From a bacterium (GTDB taxonomy: Bacteria > Babelota > Babeliae > Babelales > Vermiphilaceae): a stretch of DNA of 64,000 bases. Positions 35,305-45,266 of this stretch are shown here, one piece after another. Position 1 is the stretch's first letter. Each line of letters starts with the position of its first letter. The notes beneath the pieces are model-generated. The model was not told the origin of the DNA. It saw nothing but the letters and a program-made list of their open reading frames with translations, and did not search any database. The stretch spans positions 186,001-250,000 of the forward strand of contig CP064961.1 in NCBI GenBank assembly GCA_016699125.1. The letters are read 5' to 3'. The position numbers were made by a program, and so were the translations under genes.

Positions 35305-36501
35305 TTATACAAAAGCAGCTAAAACGCCTTGTAAAGAAAAATATAAGATGATTGATGCGGTACCTAATCCGAGTACTGTAATAATATTTCTGAAAGATTG
35401 CCATTCTTCCTTTATAAAAAGCAATGCGATGATAGCAAGGCAATACGCGGTTACAATTAATAATGATGAAAGTGAAAAGAAGAAGTTTAGATCATCAAAT
35501 GAAAGGAAAACAGTTGCGATTAAACCGGTGAGCAAAATCACAATTGATGCATATTGTGTGTATGAACTCTGATTTTGTAATAGTCTATCAATAAAGGTTA
35601 TTCTATGAATTAAGGAGTGGATAAACGTGCTTGCGCTCCAGATCATTGAGTGTAAGGTTCCAAGGATTGCAGATAAGATTGAACAATGAATTGCAAGAAC
35701 CAACCATCCATGATTCGGAAATACTTGTGCCAGCACTGTTGAAAGTGGAACAGTAAAGTCAGACAATAATGAAAGTGGAACTGCGAATAGTAAAGATCCA
35801 ACAAACAGTGCATAAACAAAAGCAACAATAACTACCGATCCGCTGACGGCCCGTGGGACATTGATCTGTGGATTTTTCACGATACCAAAGAGTGATGCAG
35901 CGCATTCAAAGCCTAAAAAACCGAATATAGCAATTCTTGTTGCTTCCAACACATGAGAAAATCCATACGGAGCAAATACGATTGAATCAAGCGGTTGCAT
36001 ATGAGTTAAACACACGACAATGACAGAAATAAGTGGAAAGAGTGTTGAAAATAGTAAAATGTGCTGTCCAATGCCAGAAAGTACAGCTCCCATCAAATTC
36101 AGTATCATCAAAATAGCAAGTACAGAAAGACCTAAAAACTTCATGCTTACAGATGGAAACAGTTTGATCAGATAAAATGAACAGACATGGGTTAACATAC
36201 CCATTGCAAAAACAAGTCCAATAATATACAAAAGCCCTGCAAATAATCCACCTGCGTGGCCGGCCCATGCAGACGTATACGTATAAAACGAGCCAGTTTC
36301 AGGAAACTGATAGGCAAGTCGTGCAAAAGAAAGCGCCAGACACCAGACGGCAAATCCAACAAAAATGAATGCTAGAACACCCGCAGGTCCAACTGAAGAG
36401 GCTATTGCAGCCGGAGCAGTAAAAATTCCAGAGCCTATCATCGCGTTTACACATACCGCAATCGCTGTTCCTACACCTATTTTCTGCTTATGAGAAGACA
36501 T
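35305..36501 (-). CDS. amino acid permease (APC superfamily)
   Basis: Inner-membrane amino acid/polyamine transporter, 398 residues with about 11 helices. The first helix has the substrate-backbone motif NAMIGSGIF of the APC fold, and the sixth region shows FGFLGFECAASLFG. Substrate cannot be predicted. Taking up amino acids fits a host-dependent lifestyle. Confidence 0.87.
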   Translation of the reverse strand: MSSHKQKIGVGTAIAVCVNAMIGSGIFTAPAAIASSVGPAGVLAFIFVGFAVWCLALSFARLAYQFPETGSFYTYTSAWAGHAGGLFAGLLYIIGLVFAMGMLTHVCSFYLIKLFPSVSMKFLGLSVLAILMILNLMGAVLSGIGQHILLFSTLFPLISVIVVCLTHMQPLDSIVFAPYGFSHVLEATRIAIFGFLGFECAASLFGIVKNPQINVPRAVSGSVVIVAFVYALFVGSLLFAVPLSLLSDFTVPLSTVLAQVFPNHGWLVLAIHCSILSAILGTLHSMIWSASTFIHSLIHRITFIDRLLQNQSSYTQYASIVILLTGLIATVFLSFDDLNFFFSLSSLLIVTAYCLAIIALLFIKEEWQSFRNIITVLGLGTASIILYFSLQGVLAAFV

Positions 36502-36845
36502 GTTTATTCCTTATCTTTGTTAAACGGATGTTTTTCAGTATAACATTGCCAATAGAAATTGCACATAGCAAGCATGACATATCCATTTTATATGTAAAGA
36601 ATCTGAATAAAATCTATCCAATAATTATGGTTCATTCAGAAATGGTACAACATTTGAATTGTATGTAAAACTATGATTTATCAAACATTGTTTTTATTGA
36701 GATGTTTAATGTATCAAACTTCTTCTGATTTATTAAAAAATTCACAATTTATTATTAATTTAAAGATTATGTTATTTTGTTGATGTTTTATTTAATATCT
36801 TTTAAAATACTTAAATAATATTTTTTATATTGAAGGAATGTTTAT
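36502..36845. other. AT-rich intergenic region
   Basis: These 344 bases lie between the divergent permease and metallopeptidase genes. Only A/T-rich sequence is seen; no RNA gene or repeat stands out. GAAGGA at the right end is the ribosome binding site of the next gene. Confidence 0.6.
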
Positions 36846-37991
36846 ATGCAGTATGTTTATAAGAAAATGGTAATCGTTGTGTTTTTAATTTCATTTAATA
36901 ACGACATCCAAGCTAGCCAAGACTCTATTGGTCAGATTGCGAATTTAAAAAATCATTTTTTAGATGAACATTTTTCGAATATCCCATCACTATATCAGGA
37001 GTATTCAAGTGGTGATTTAGAACTTATTCATAAAGCACGTGAAAAAATGCCCCCCATATTAAAAGAGTGCACAACAGAGGAGAATGTTTTTAATGTTATT
37101 AGTGCATACGAAAAAGAGAAAAAGGAGGTTTTACTTTCTCATGTTCCATATTTTCAAAGGAAAGAAATGAGAGATAAAATTGAAGCAATAGAGTTTCAAA
37201 TGATGAAAAATAATAGTGCGGGCAATACAGTCTCAACAGATACAATAAAAGCTCTTTTAGATGATCGAGTACTAAGATACGATAATAAAATAATGACTAA
37301 AGAAGAAGTTGAAGTAATGCAATGTCGAATAAAAGGATCTTTGGTTTATAAAAAAATTGTTAAACCGATTGCCGCGCATTATAAATTTAAAGAAGAAGAT
37401 ATAGTTTTACAGTTTGATGAACCAGCAATCGCTATTAACTTTAATGGTTCTGAGAATATGATGCGGTATATTCTTATTAAAATACCAGAAAATGAGATTC
37501 GAAAAACAGATCTAAGTTACAATCAGGCAGCAGAACAAAGTTCGATTTATGTTCATGAGATCGGTGGACATGGGGTTGCTTTTGATGATGCCTTTACTGG
37601 ACGTGTTAAAGCATTAAAAGGTCTTAAGTGTTATTATGAAAATAACGATCAATTTTATGATGATTTTCACCAGTGGGAGCGTGCATCAGAACAGATGGCA
37701 GACATTAATGGTATTTTGAATCCAGCAATAGAAAAATGTAAAAAACGTCAATTTACAGATGAAGAACGGGCTTTTTTATACCTTGGTAGACAGATAGGGA
37801 TCCTTAATACGCTACAAGATAAAAAAGCTGATCATATGACATGTAATCCAGAGATTGAAGACAACTGGAATTGGTCTGTCAGCTTGGGGCGCTGGGATCG
37901 TCATCCACCGGAACCACAGCGTCTCATGGTCGTAACAAGGCTTTTAGATATTCTCAAGAAAAAGAACTATCTTACCTGGCAGGCCAAATAG
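36846..37991 (+). CDS. exported M48-like zinc metallopeptidase
   Basis: 381 residues with a signal peptide (YKKMVIVVFLISFNNDIQA). The zinc motif HEIGGH is at residues 237-242, a likely third ligand lies in ERASEQMADI, and RHPPEPQRL near the end resembles the THPxxxxRI block of M48 peptidases. Unlike classic M48 proteins there are no membrane helices. The frameshifted gene at 38324-39539 has the same three blocks (HEMGH, QEYAADLE, RHPSDIKRF) in the same order, so the two are relatives. Confidence 0.75.
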   Translation: MQYVYKKMVIVVFLISFNNDIQASQDSIGQIANLKNHFLDEHFSNIPSLYQEYSSGDLELIHKAREKMPPILKECTTEENVFNVISAYEKEKKEVLLSHVPYFQRKEMRDKIEAIEFQMMKNNSAGNTVSTDTIKALLDDRVLRYDNKIMTKEEVEVMQCRIKGSLVYKKIVKPIAAHYKFKEEDIVLQFDEPAIAINFNGSENMMRYILIKIPENEIRKTDLSYNQAAEQSSIYVHEIGGHGVAFDDAFTGRVKALKGLKCYYENNDQFYDDFHQWERASEQMADINGILNPAIEKCKKRQFTDEERAFLYLGRQIGILNTLQDKKADHMTCNPEIEDNWNWSVSLGRWDRHPPEPQRLMVVTRLLDILKKKNYLTWQAK

Positions 37992-38149
37992 GCTTTGTAA
38001 GAGCCAGCGTTTGTCCCATCGGCATGCCAAATCAGTCAAAATCGAAACAAACTGTTGCTTTTAGCTTATAAATAGGCTATCATGACATCGAGTTACAATT
38101 ATAAAGTAATTTTTTAAAAATTCTATTTTTCATTTGATAACCTCCATTT

Positions 38150-38187
38150 CCCCTATCTTTGACGTCAGTCTGGGTAGGGGTTTTCTT
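38150..38187 (+). terminator. terminator of the plus-strand peptidase gene
   Basis: CCCCTA pairs with TAGGGG and is followed by TTTTCTTT. The loop is long (19 bases) and holds the palindrome GACGTC. Confidence 0.55.
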
Positions 38188-38234
38188 TGATCTAGTGTGG
38201 CTTTTCAGGTGGCTGATGCTGATACTTCATAAAA

Positions 38235-38268
38235 GGCTACTTCAAAATGGGTTTCGGAGTAGCCTTTT
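38235..38268. terminator. bidirectional hairpin terminator
   Basis: GGCTACT pairs with AGTAGCC, flanked by AAAA on the left and TTTT on the right, so it can end transcripts from both sides. Confidence 0.65.
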
Positions 38269-38323
38269 CAAGTAATTTCAAATTGAATAAAAACAAGTTT
38301 CTTTTGGTACATCACAGCCTTTT

Positions 38324-39539
38324 TTAAACAAGTGGCAAAAACTGAATATTAAACACTAATCCAAATCGCTTTATGTCTGATGGATGGCGACTCCAATGCC
38401 ATTCTTTGATCGCTTCACGTTTAAATGGAAGTTGGTCTTCAGGTAACTTGAGTATCTCTTTCCAATAATGGTTCTTTTTCTGATAAGCAGTTTCAATAGC
38501 TGCTTGATCCATTTTTTTGACATCTATGGCTACGGTATTACATTTTCTCCACACTTCATAAATGCCAGCTATTATATCTTTTTTGTTCGGAACTTCTGCG
38601 TGTAACATAAATTCTAAATCTGCCGCATATTCTTGATAATGAGTTAGGCATCTTGTAAGGGGGATTTTATACGCTGTATGACTTTCAAGCCATAAGTCGC
38701 CATGCAAAATATGTCCCATCTCATGCCATAATGATCCTGCTCTTTGAAATTCCGTTTCTTCTGACCAGGAAGCTTGATCTATTTTGATAGTATAATACTG
38801 CTTTTCTGAATCAAAGTGTGCTCTATAATCTTTCCCATCGTTTAAAACCTTAAATCGAATAGAGTCAGCATCAATATGATAGTGTGTGGCAACATTCAAA
38901 ACCTCTTTCAAAATGTCCGGATAGCCTCCGTCATCATGCTTAATATCATGTTTTTGAATAGCTTCTTTTGATGCGTTTAAAATTTCATCAGGTTCAGGCG
39001 GCAGTGTTCCGAAATGTGCCTGTTGAATTGCTCGTAATTTATCAAAAACTAACTGAATCAGTTCAGCTTGGGTTTCACAATCTTTTTTACGTTTGAGTTT
39101 TTTTGAACCATCGAATTTTTCAATAGTATTACCAGGTCTTCGTTCTGCAAAGTATTGTTTATAGAGTTCATATTCACTTTTACTTTTTTCATATGCTTGT
39201 AAATCTCTTTCAGCATCATCTTGAAGCCTTATTTAAAGCCCATTCTGCATCAAGTTTAGCATTTACTTCAGCCTTGATTGCAGCTTTTTCTTCATTGCTC
39301 AGCACATAGGCAGTTACTTTTTCAGGCTCATTTTTTGTTGAAAATGTAGAATTAAAAAACGATTCAGGAGCAAATCCTATGCCGAGTGCCGTTGCAGCAT
39401 TGTCAAGCTGTTCTTTATTGAATATATTTTGTGGTGATGGTAGCCATGAGGCAAATTTTGAAAGCATGGCATGCGTTGAATTTATCAACAACATATTCAA
39501 ACTTAACAGCAAACAAAGGCATTTCAGATACTTTTTCAT
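38324..39539 (-). pseudogene. frameshifted M48-like metallopeptidase gene
   Basis: Two minus-strand frames join into one gene of about 405 codons. The first (39539 to 39216) gives a signal peptide (MKKYLKCLCLLLSLNMLL) and about 85 further residues ending WALNKASR. The second is open from 39232 to 38324, lacks a start, and continues LQDDAERDLQAYEKSK up to HEMGHILHGD, EYAADLE and WSRHPSDIKRF. Skipping one base in the A/T run at about 39229-39235 restores a single chain like the intact relative at 36846-37991. Genuine decay or an assembly error in the run are both possible. Confidence 0.75.
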
Positions 39540-39831
39540 AAAAACCCCCATTTTTAAAGGTTTTTAAGCTTATTTTTAAGTATATATATTATTTTCAATT
39601 TGTCAATAATATACAAATAAAGCGCTTCTGAAGCTGGATTCATAGTTAAGAGCTATTAAAAAGCCCATAAAAAGTGTGGCGAGATCAAAAAGCTGTTATT
39701 GGACCGCACAAATGAGGCATCTGATAACAGATGTACATTATGGCATTAAGTTGGTAAACTAGTTTTCAGTTTGGTAATTATCAACGGCGATAGTGTTCAA
39801 CTCCATTTAAACTTATGCAAAAAGCCTCTTT

Positions 39832-42195
39832 ATGTTTTTATTTTGTTCATTTTTCATCTGTTTCAATGGTCTTCTTGCCATGGATATATCTGAACATTTG
39901 CCTTTTAGCAAAATAACTGTAAGTCCATATATACAGGGCATGCATATGTTACTTTCAGCGCGACGCAATGACGCCGAGGGGTCCAACCTTACACCCTATG
40001 CAAAGGTATCCATTTTGTCGATGCTCAAACAGTTCTTAAAAGCAAAAAGAAACTTTTATTGTCCGAGCGATCCTTTTAATGATGATTTTTGTGATGAAAA
40101 AGAGATTCAACTTACAAGTTTTATGGAGGCCGTAAGCAATCCTGACATTTTTTCGGGTTCAAATGAAGTATCACTCAATGATTTAGTGGACGAATGTATT
40201 AATTATAATCCGGCTTTATTTTACAGTATTCCAAGGCGAAGCTTTTATCAGATCAGGCAAGAAATTGAAAAAGACTGTTGCATGAGTTTTGGATTATGGT
40301 CAGAAGAAAGAGCTAAAGAAAATGAATCTATTCATACCGCCGAGCTTTATAGAAAAATGGCCCAGGAGCTGTTCTTAATAAGTTTGTATGGTGAAAAACT
40401 ATTTGATCCGTGTTGTGAGTATCCTGATAGGCATAAAACAAGCCATTTGAATTATATGCTTTTCTTATGTGGCTTTAATCAATCAATAGATTTTTCAGAT
40501 ATTTCTGGCTGGTTTGGCAGTTCTGTACAGCGTGAGGCTCTAAAAGAGAATATAAAAATATATGTAGCATTTATTGTGGATTATGCCCTTAATAGCTCCA
40601 TATTTCGACATGCAATAGACAAACGGTTAATTGAAAAAGCTGAGATAGATGCTCAATATCCATTTGAATCACGATTACAATTAAGCGCATATTTAATTAA
40701 TCAGCCTATAAAAATGGCTCAAATGAACACATTCTATTCGTTTAAAGAAGATATGAGTACGTTTGAGCAGTGTCGCTTGCTCTATGAAATGTATACGTTA
40801 TGCAATAAATATTTCCTGAACCTAGCTGTACTAGAAACTCTAAAATATGAGTCGGTATTTTCGTCTTACAAATCAGAGGATGACACTATTAAAAAACACG
40901 TTCAGCACGTCGTTACTAATAAAAATAATATGTCAAAAATTTTGATTGACGAAAGTCCTATTCTTTTGGATATGAAAGATCTTAAAAAATATAGCAGGAT
41001 TCATTGTGAAAATGCAGAGCAGATCTCTTTAAATTTACTCAGTATTCAAAAAACATATAACAGTATAAAAACAGCTTGCAGTTCAATGGGTATTTCTGTT
41101 CATGCTCTTTTTGATAATTATCAGACAGGTCATCTAAAGTTTATGCAGTTGTTTTTAGAAGGAAGTCCAGTTTTTGATGTGATCGGTTTACCACCTCTTT
41201 GCGAAGAATGGGCGTTTACTTGCCTTCAATTTGATGAATCATCGGATAAGCTGTGTGAAGAAATTTTAAAGATATATAAGACTATAACTGATTTTGCAAA
41301 TAACGTTTTGCCAAAAATCAAAAGCTGTTATAAAGAAAATGATAAGCTCTGTGAACGCTTTCCATTTTGGAAACATACACCCGCAGTTGCATTGGATGAT
41401 TTTCTACCGGTTATATTTTTAAGAAAGCACTTTGTACGTTTTTTAGAAAGTTTTGCTCCTGAGAATAATCAAACGAATTATTCTGTTCATGATATTCATT
41501 TTAAAACAGAAGCTGATTTGATAACATACTTTGAGAATATTAAGTTTTTACCGAAAGATAGAGAAAAAATTATAGCTTTTTGTGAAAAGCTCATATGCTA
41601 CATGGATTTTGCCAGTAAAATCCAGAAAGATCCTGAAGCTCGTACTATATATGGGAATTGGATGAATCAGATTTTAAAAAATCCAGCTAAATATGGTTTG
41701 AATAATGCTCTTATGCAAGCGTTCAAAGCAATTATGGAAGAACGACTCGCAAACATAATGGCCTATTGTTCTTTTGAAAACAAAGAGACAAGCCAGTTTA
41801 CAAGCGAAAAAAATTCTGAAATTTTTGAAGAAACGTTGCGTAAAAATGTGCTTTTTTTTGAAAAGATTAAAAAACTTGAGTGTTCAATTGAAGAATCTAA
41901 AGTTGTTCAAGGTACTGAAGAGCGCAGAAATAAAGAAAAACAGAAAATCCTTGAAAAAATACCTGAAGCTACCATTTCGAATGCAAAATGGCAAGAATAT
42001 AAAGGGTCCTTAAACAGAGTTTTAATAGAGCAAGAGGCTCAACAAAAAATAGATAAAATAGAGCCTTTAGAGAATACAGATCCTCAATCACAACCGTTTT
42101 CTGGATTGCCTACATCAAAGTTTTACACTCTTTTTTCAGTACTTCTTAAAAAAATCTGGCAAATGATTATTTTATTCAAATGGTTCAAAATTTGA
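39832..42195 (+). CDS. large hypothetical exported protein
   Basis: Not recognised. 787 residues with a signal peptide (MFLFCSFFICFNGLLA), a long helical, cysteine-containing body without known motif, a charged coiled stretch near residues 660-740 and a final hydrophobic segment (LLKKIWQMIILFKWF) that may anchor it. No close relative is seen in the window. No clear ribosome binding site. Confidence 0.75.
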   Translation: MFLFCSFFICFNGLLAMDISEHLPFSKITVSPYIQGMHMLLSARRNDAEGSNLTPYAKVSILSMLKQFLKAKRNFYCPSDPFNDDFCDEKEIQLTSFMEAVSNPDIFSGSNEVSLNDLVDECINYNPALFYSIPRRSFYQIRQEIEKDCCMSFGLWSEERAKENESIHTAELYRKMAQELFLISLYGEKLFDPCCEYPDRHKTSHLNYMLFLCGFNQSIDFSDISGWFGSSVQREALKENIKIYVAFIVDYALNSSIFRHAIDKRLIEKAEIDAQYPFESRLQLSAYLINQPIKMAQMNTFYSFKEDMSTFEQCRLLYEMYTLCNKYFLNLAVLETLKYESVFSSYKSEDDTIKKHVQHVVTNKNNMSKILIDESPILLDMKDLKKYSRIHCENAEQISLNLLSIQKTYNSIKTACSSMGISVHALFDNYQTGHLKFMQLFLEGSPVFDVIGLPPLCEEWAFTCLQFDESSDKLCEEILKIYKTITDFANNVLPKIKSCYKENDKLCERFPFWKHTPAVALDDFLPVIFLRKHFVRFLESFAPENNQTNYSVHDIHFKTEADLITYFENIKFLPKDREKIIAFCEKLICYMDFASKIQKDPEARTIYGNWMNQILKNPAKYGLNNALMQAFKAIMEERLANIMAYCSFENKETSQFTSEKNSEIFEETLRKNVLFFEKIKKLECSIEESKVVQGTEERRNKEKQKILEKIPEATISNAKWQEYKGSLNRVLIEQEAQQKIDKIEPLENTDPQSQPFSGLPTSKFYTLFSVLLKKIWQMIILFKWFKI

Positions 42196-42409
42196 TCAAT
42201 AAGTGTGCTTTCTTTTTTGACACGTAAGTCCTATTAATCAACTTATTCAGAGTCATAGGCATCCTTGAAGATGAGGGGCGGCTGATTTGCAGCTCAATAA
42301 GAAATGAGTGTAGGCCAAATTTTGCAAAATAATTCAAGCCTGTATTTGACAATTTATTTTTTGCTGCTATTATATTAAAATATAAAAACATAATTAAGGA
42401 TTTTAAAAT

Positions 42410-43276
42410 ATGAACCATAAACTATCTAAAAAGCTGCTTTTATGTGGCATTGTGACCTGCTCAACGGTTGCTTTACAAGCAGTCCCGAATTGGGTTAAGC
42501 GATTTTTTAATGAACCTGAACCCCAACTTGCAGAGTGGCAAGAAAAATTACCAATGACTGACCAGCAGGCAGAATGGGTGAAAAACAATGAAGCTCAATT
42601 GCAAGCTTGGGAAAAACAAGCTAAAGAACATAAGGACAGAGATTACTATGATATTCCTTATAATGGTACTGCTGGTGATTACACTGTTAGATACGATTGG
42701 ACTGATGCTGTGTACGCTGAAAAAATTAACCAGTATCTTAAAGCTCAAAATATTGCTGGTATCAAAGTAGCAGATAAAAAAATTGTCCCTGGTGTGGTAG
42801 CACATACTATTGAACCTACTATTGCGGGTGAGCATGCAAAACATTCAATAACGTTAGAAGAGGTCAAGAAGTTAGAAACATTGTTTACTGATGTACGTTT
42901 TATGGCAGGCCAGCGAATTGGTCAGGATGCATTTCGTCGCTCTCAAGATGGTGACCTTGTGTTAATTGATACCAAGCAAGAAGCTTTCTCATCTGAGTGG
43001 GATCGGTGGAATGATACTGATTATGAGGTTAATGAAAAGGTATATCGAATATTTATGCATACGGATAAAGACTATTTTACGCCTGAAGCTTTGACCTATG
43101 TTGAAAAGCAGTGGGATGAAAAAGTCGTAAAACATCCTTTGCGCGACCGGCCGTGGCTTAACTTTATACACAAGCCGATTGTCAAACTTGCTGCAGGTGT
43201 AACGGCTGCGACAGTCGCTTTGTCAGTTGCTGTCTATCAACTGTACAAAAAAATGAGATCGAAAAAAGATAACTAG
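42410..43276 (+). CDS. hypothetical exported protein with C-terminal anchor
   Basis: Not recognised. 288 residues: signal peptide (KLLLCGIVTCSTVALQA), a soluble Trp- and Tyr-rich domain, then one membrane helix near the end (LAAGVTAATVALSVAVYQLY) and a basic tail KKMRSKKDN. This layout suggests a periplasmic domain held by a C-terminal anchor. AAGGA lies nine bases before the ATG, and a strong terminator follows. Confidence 0.78.
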   Translation: MNHKLSKKLLLCGIVTCSTVALQAVPNWVKRFFNEPEPQLAEWQEKLPMTDQQAEWVKNNEAQLQAWEKQAKEHKDRDYYDIPYNGTAGDYTVRYDWTDAVYAEKINQYLKAQNIAGIKVADKKIVPGVVAHTIEPTIAGEHAKHSITLEEVKKLETLFTDVRFMAGQRIGQDAFRRSQDGDLVLIDTKQEAFSSEWDRWNDTDYEVNEKVYRIFMHTDKDYFTPEALTYVEKQWDEKVVKHPLRDRPWLNFIHKPIVKLAAGVTAATVALSVAVYQLYKKMRSKKDN

Positions 43277-43298
43277 TTTTACGTTGAATTATAAAAAA

Positions 43299-43328
43299 GG
43301 GGGAGCAGAATTTTCTGCTCCCCCTTTT
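43299..43328. terminator. bidirectional terminator between convergent genes
   Basis: A 12-base perfect stem (GGGGGAGCAGAA with its complement) with a two-base loop and T-run; A-run on the left side. It serves the gene ending at 43276 and the minus gene ending at 43353. Confidence 0.88.
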
Positions 43329-43352
43329 GTTTTCAGTTACTGTCTGAATAAG

Positions 43353-45182
43353 CTATTCAGTATCATAGATTGAAACTATATCATCATTATAATTTTGAGT
43401 AGCATCATCACATGTCTGTTCTGATGAATTGTCAGTCGTATCGACTACTGTTGATTGCTGGAATGTGCTGTCTGTCTGTTTTGCCAGATAGTTTTCAACG
43501 GCTACTAATCGTGCGATCATACTATTAATGGTCATCTGTTGATCTGCAATAATAGTCAACTGTTCATCGATTTGAGTTTGCAGATTATTAATCGTATTTT
43601 CATGAATATCAAGCAGATCACTTTGCAGATCGGTTTGTGCTTGTAGATTTTTAATCCATGTTTGTAGTAGTGCGTACATTACTGAGTAGTTGACACTAAA
43701 AATCTTTCCGTCAATATCGTACACTATCAACTCAGGCATCACCTCGTTAACTTCTTCGGCAATAAAACCATACTGTTTGTGTTTTCTTGCATCTTGAATG
43801 TAGCTAAATTCAACACCGTTTAAAAGTTTGAAGTTATTTAAAGTGGTTTTTGATATCTCTCTGATATTTTCTTTGAACCGTTTTGAAGATGCTATTGCAT
43901 ATCTTTTTATTTTATTATCATTTGAATCCAACATTAGCGTGTAGGTTCCACCACCGGTTAGGGTTGGTAGTGTATCAAAGGTATGCGCATAGATATGACC
44001 TGGAATATCGACATTGCCGCTTAAAAATGTATCGGTGTGAGAGCCGTTTCCAATACGAATGGTATTTGATTCCGGTTCGGCTCCTAGATTGCCAATTAAA
44101 ATATTATTAGAACCTGTAATAACATTAGAACCCGCTTGATAGCCAATTACAATATTGTCTGAACCTGTTTCAGCGTTGTACGCTGCTTGATAACCAATTG
44201 CTACATTGTTTGAACCATCGAGGATCACATTTCCAGCAGAATCGCCGATGAGCGTATTGTTATGACCATTATTTATGGTATATCCAGATTCAAATCCAAC
44301 TGCCGTATTATGGCTGCCACTTACGTTCCAACGTAGTGCACGTACGCCAACTGCACTATTTTGAGATCCAACAACCAGGTTTTCGCCAGTACGTAGTCCT
44401 ATTAATGTATTGTCATAGGCGGTATACAGATTGTGTCCGCTGTATGCACCAATTGCCGTATTTTGTCCTCCATTAACATATCGATTGCCTGCGTCTTTAC
44501 CTAAGAATGTATTTTCTGTAAATCCACTATCATGTAGCCAAAGGGTACCGTCTTTCAAAATGGCACCAGAAGATGAATCTGTGTTAGCTAGATTAATGTC
44601 ATTATAGATAAGGCCTGTCCCAAGTTGCCCATTGCCATCAACTGACACAGCAGAAGTATTGGTATCTGCCGCAGTCATGTTATAGATACCTGCTTGAAAA
44701 TTGCCACCCGTATGTGAAGCATTACCGATGCGAATGGTGTCAGATTCAGGCTCGGCACCTTGGTTGCCAATTAAAATATTATTGGAACCTGTAATCACAT
44801 GAGAACCCGCCTGATGACCGATAGCAATATTTTCGTGACCTGTAAGTGTTTGATTGGTTGTTTTTGTGCCTAAGAGTAGGTTATCGTGAGAGTCATATGC
44901 TACCAAAACTCGATTATTTTTTAAAATTGCGCCAGAAAGATTGAGATTGCCTTTGATAGTTATGTCATTGTCAAAAAGAGCATTTTGTAAAATTTCAACT
45001 GTTTTTGTTTTTATACTGCCAGCTTCGATTCCAAAATGGACATCAACTGAATAAAAAACAGCTTTATTATTTACATCGCTATTTTGGGATGTAGGTAGTA
45101 AAAGATTGATAGTGTCTCTTAAATCAGCATGAACAAGACATGATATGCTGTGTAACAGTAAATAAACTATTTTATTTTTCAT
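43353..45182 (-). CDS. fibre-like surface protein with YadA-head repeats and S74 chaperone domain
   Basis: 609 residues from the ATG at 45182 (GGAG nine bases upstream), beginning a signal peptide (MKNKIVYLLLHSISCLVHA). The middle has repeats of NTAIGxxAG / NNxLIGxxAG type, the 14-16-residue units of YadA-like trimeric heads. The C-terminus has the intramolecular chaperone of endosialidase (peptidase S74): SSKRFKENI with the Ser cleavage site and Lys, then YGFIAEEVNEVMPELIV and YSVMYALLQ, then a coiled coil. S74 domains help trimers fold and then cut themselves off. No membrane barrel anchor is present. It shares its N- and C-terminal domains with the next gene. Confidence 0.85.
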   Translation of the reverse strand: MKNKIVYLLLHSISCLVHADLRDTINLLLPTSQNSDVNNKAVFYSVDVHFGIEAGSIKTKTVEILQNALFDNDITIKGNLNLSGAILKNNRVLVAYDSHDNLLLGTKTTNQTLTGHENIAIGHQAGSHVITGSNNILIGNQGAEPESDTIRIGNASHTGGNFQAGIYNMTAADTNTSAVSVDGNGQLGTGLIYNDINLANTDSSSGAILKDGTLWLHDSGFTENTFLGKDAGNRYVNGGQNTAIGAYSGHNLYTAYDNTLIGLRTGENLVVGSQNSAVGVRALRWNVSGSHNTAVGFESGYTINNGHNNTLIGDSAGNVILDGSNNVAIGYQAAYNAETGSDNIVIGYQAGSNVITGSNNILIGNLGAEPESNTIRIGNGSHTDTFLSGNVDIPGHIYAHTFDTLPTLTGGGTYTLMLDSNDNKIKRYAIASSKRFKENIREISKTTLNNFKLLNGVEFSYIQDARKHKQYGFIAEEVNEVMPELIVYDIDGKIFSVNYSVMYALLQTWIKNLQAQTDLQSDLLDIHENTINNLQTQIDEQLTIIADQQMTINSMIARLVAVENYLAKQTDSTFQQSTVVDTTDNSSEQTCDDATQNYNDDIVSIYDTE

Positions 45183-45266
45183 TAGTACTTGCTCCTTTTT
45201 GAATTTGACTACCTTTACTACACGTACCATAACACCTTATAAAATTCATAATTCTGTTGCCAAGAT

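Larger units (their letters stand above)
37992..38323. other. intergenic region with two terminators
   Basis: 332 bases between convergent peptidase genes. It holds two hairpin terminators, listed separately, and nothing else that I can support. Confidence 0.6.
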
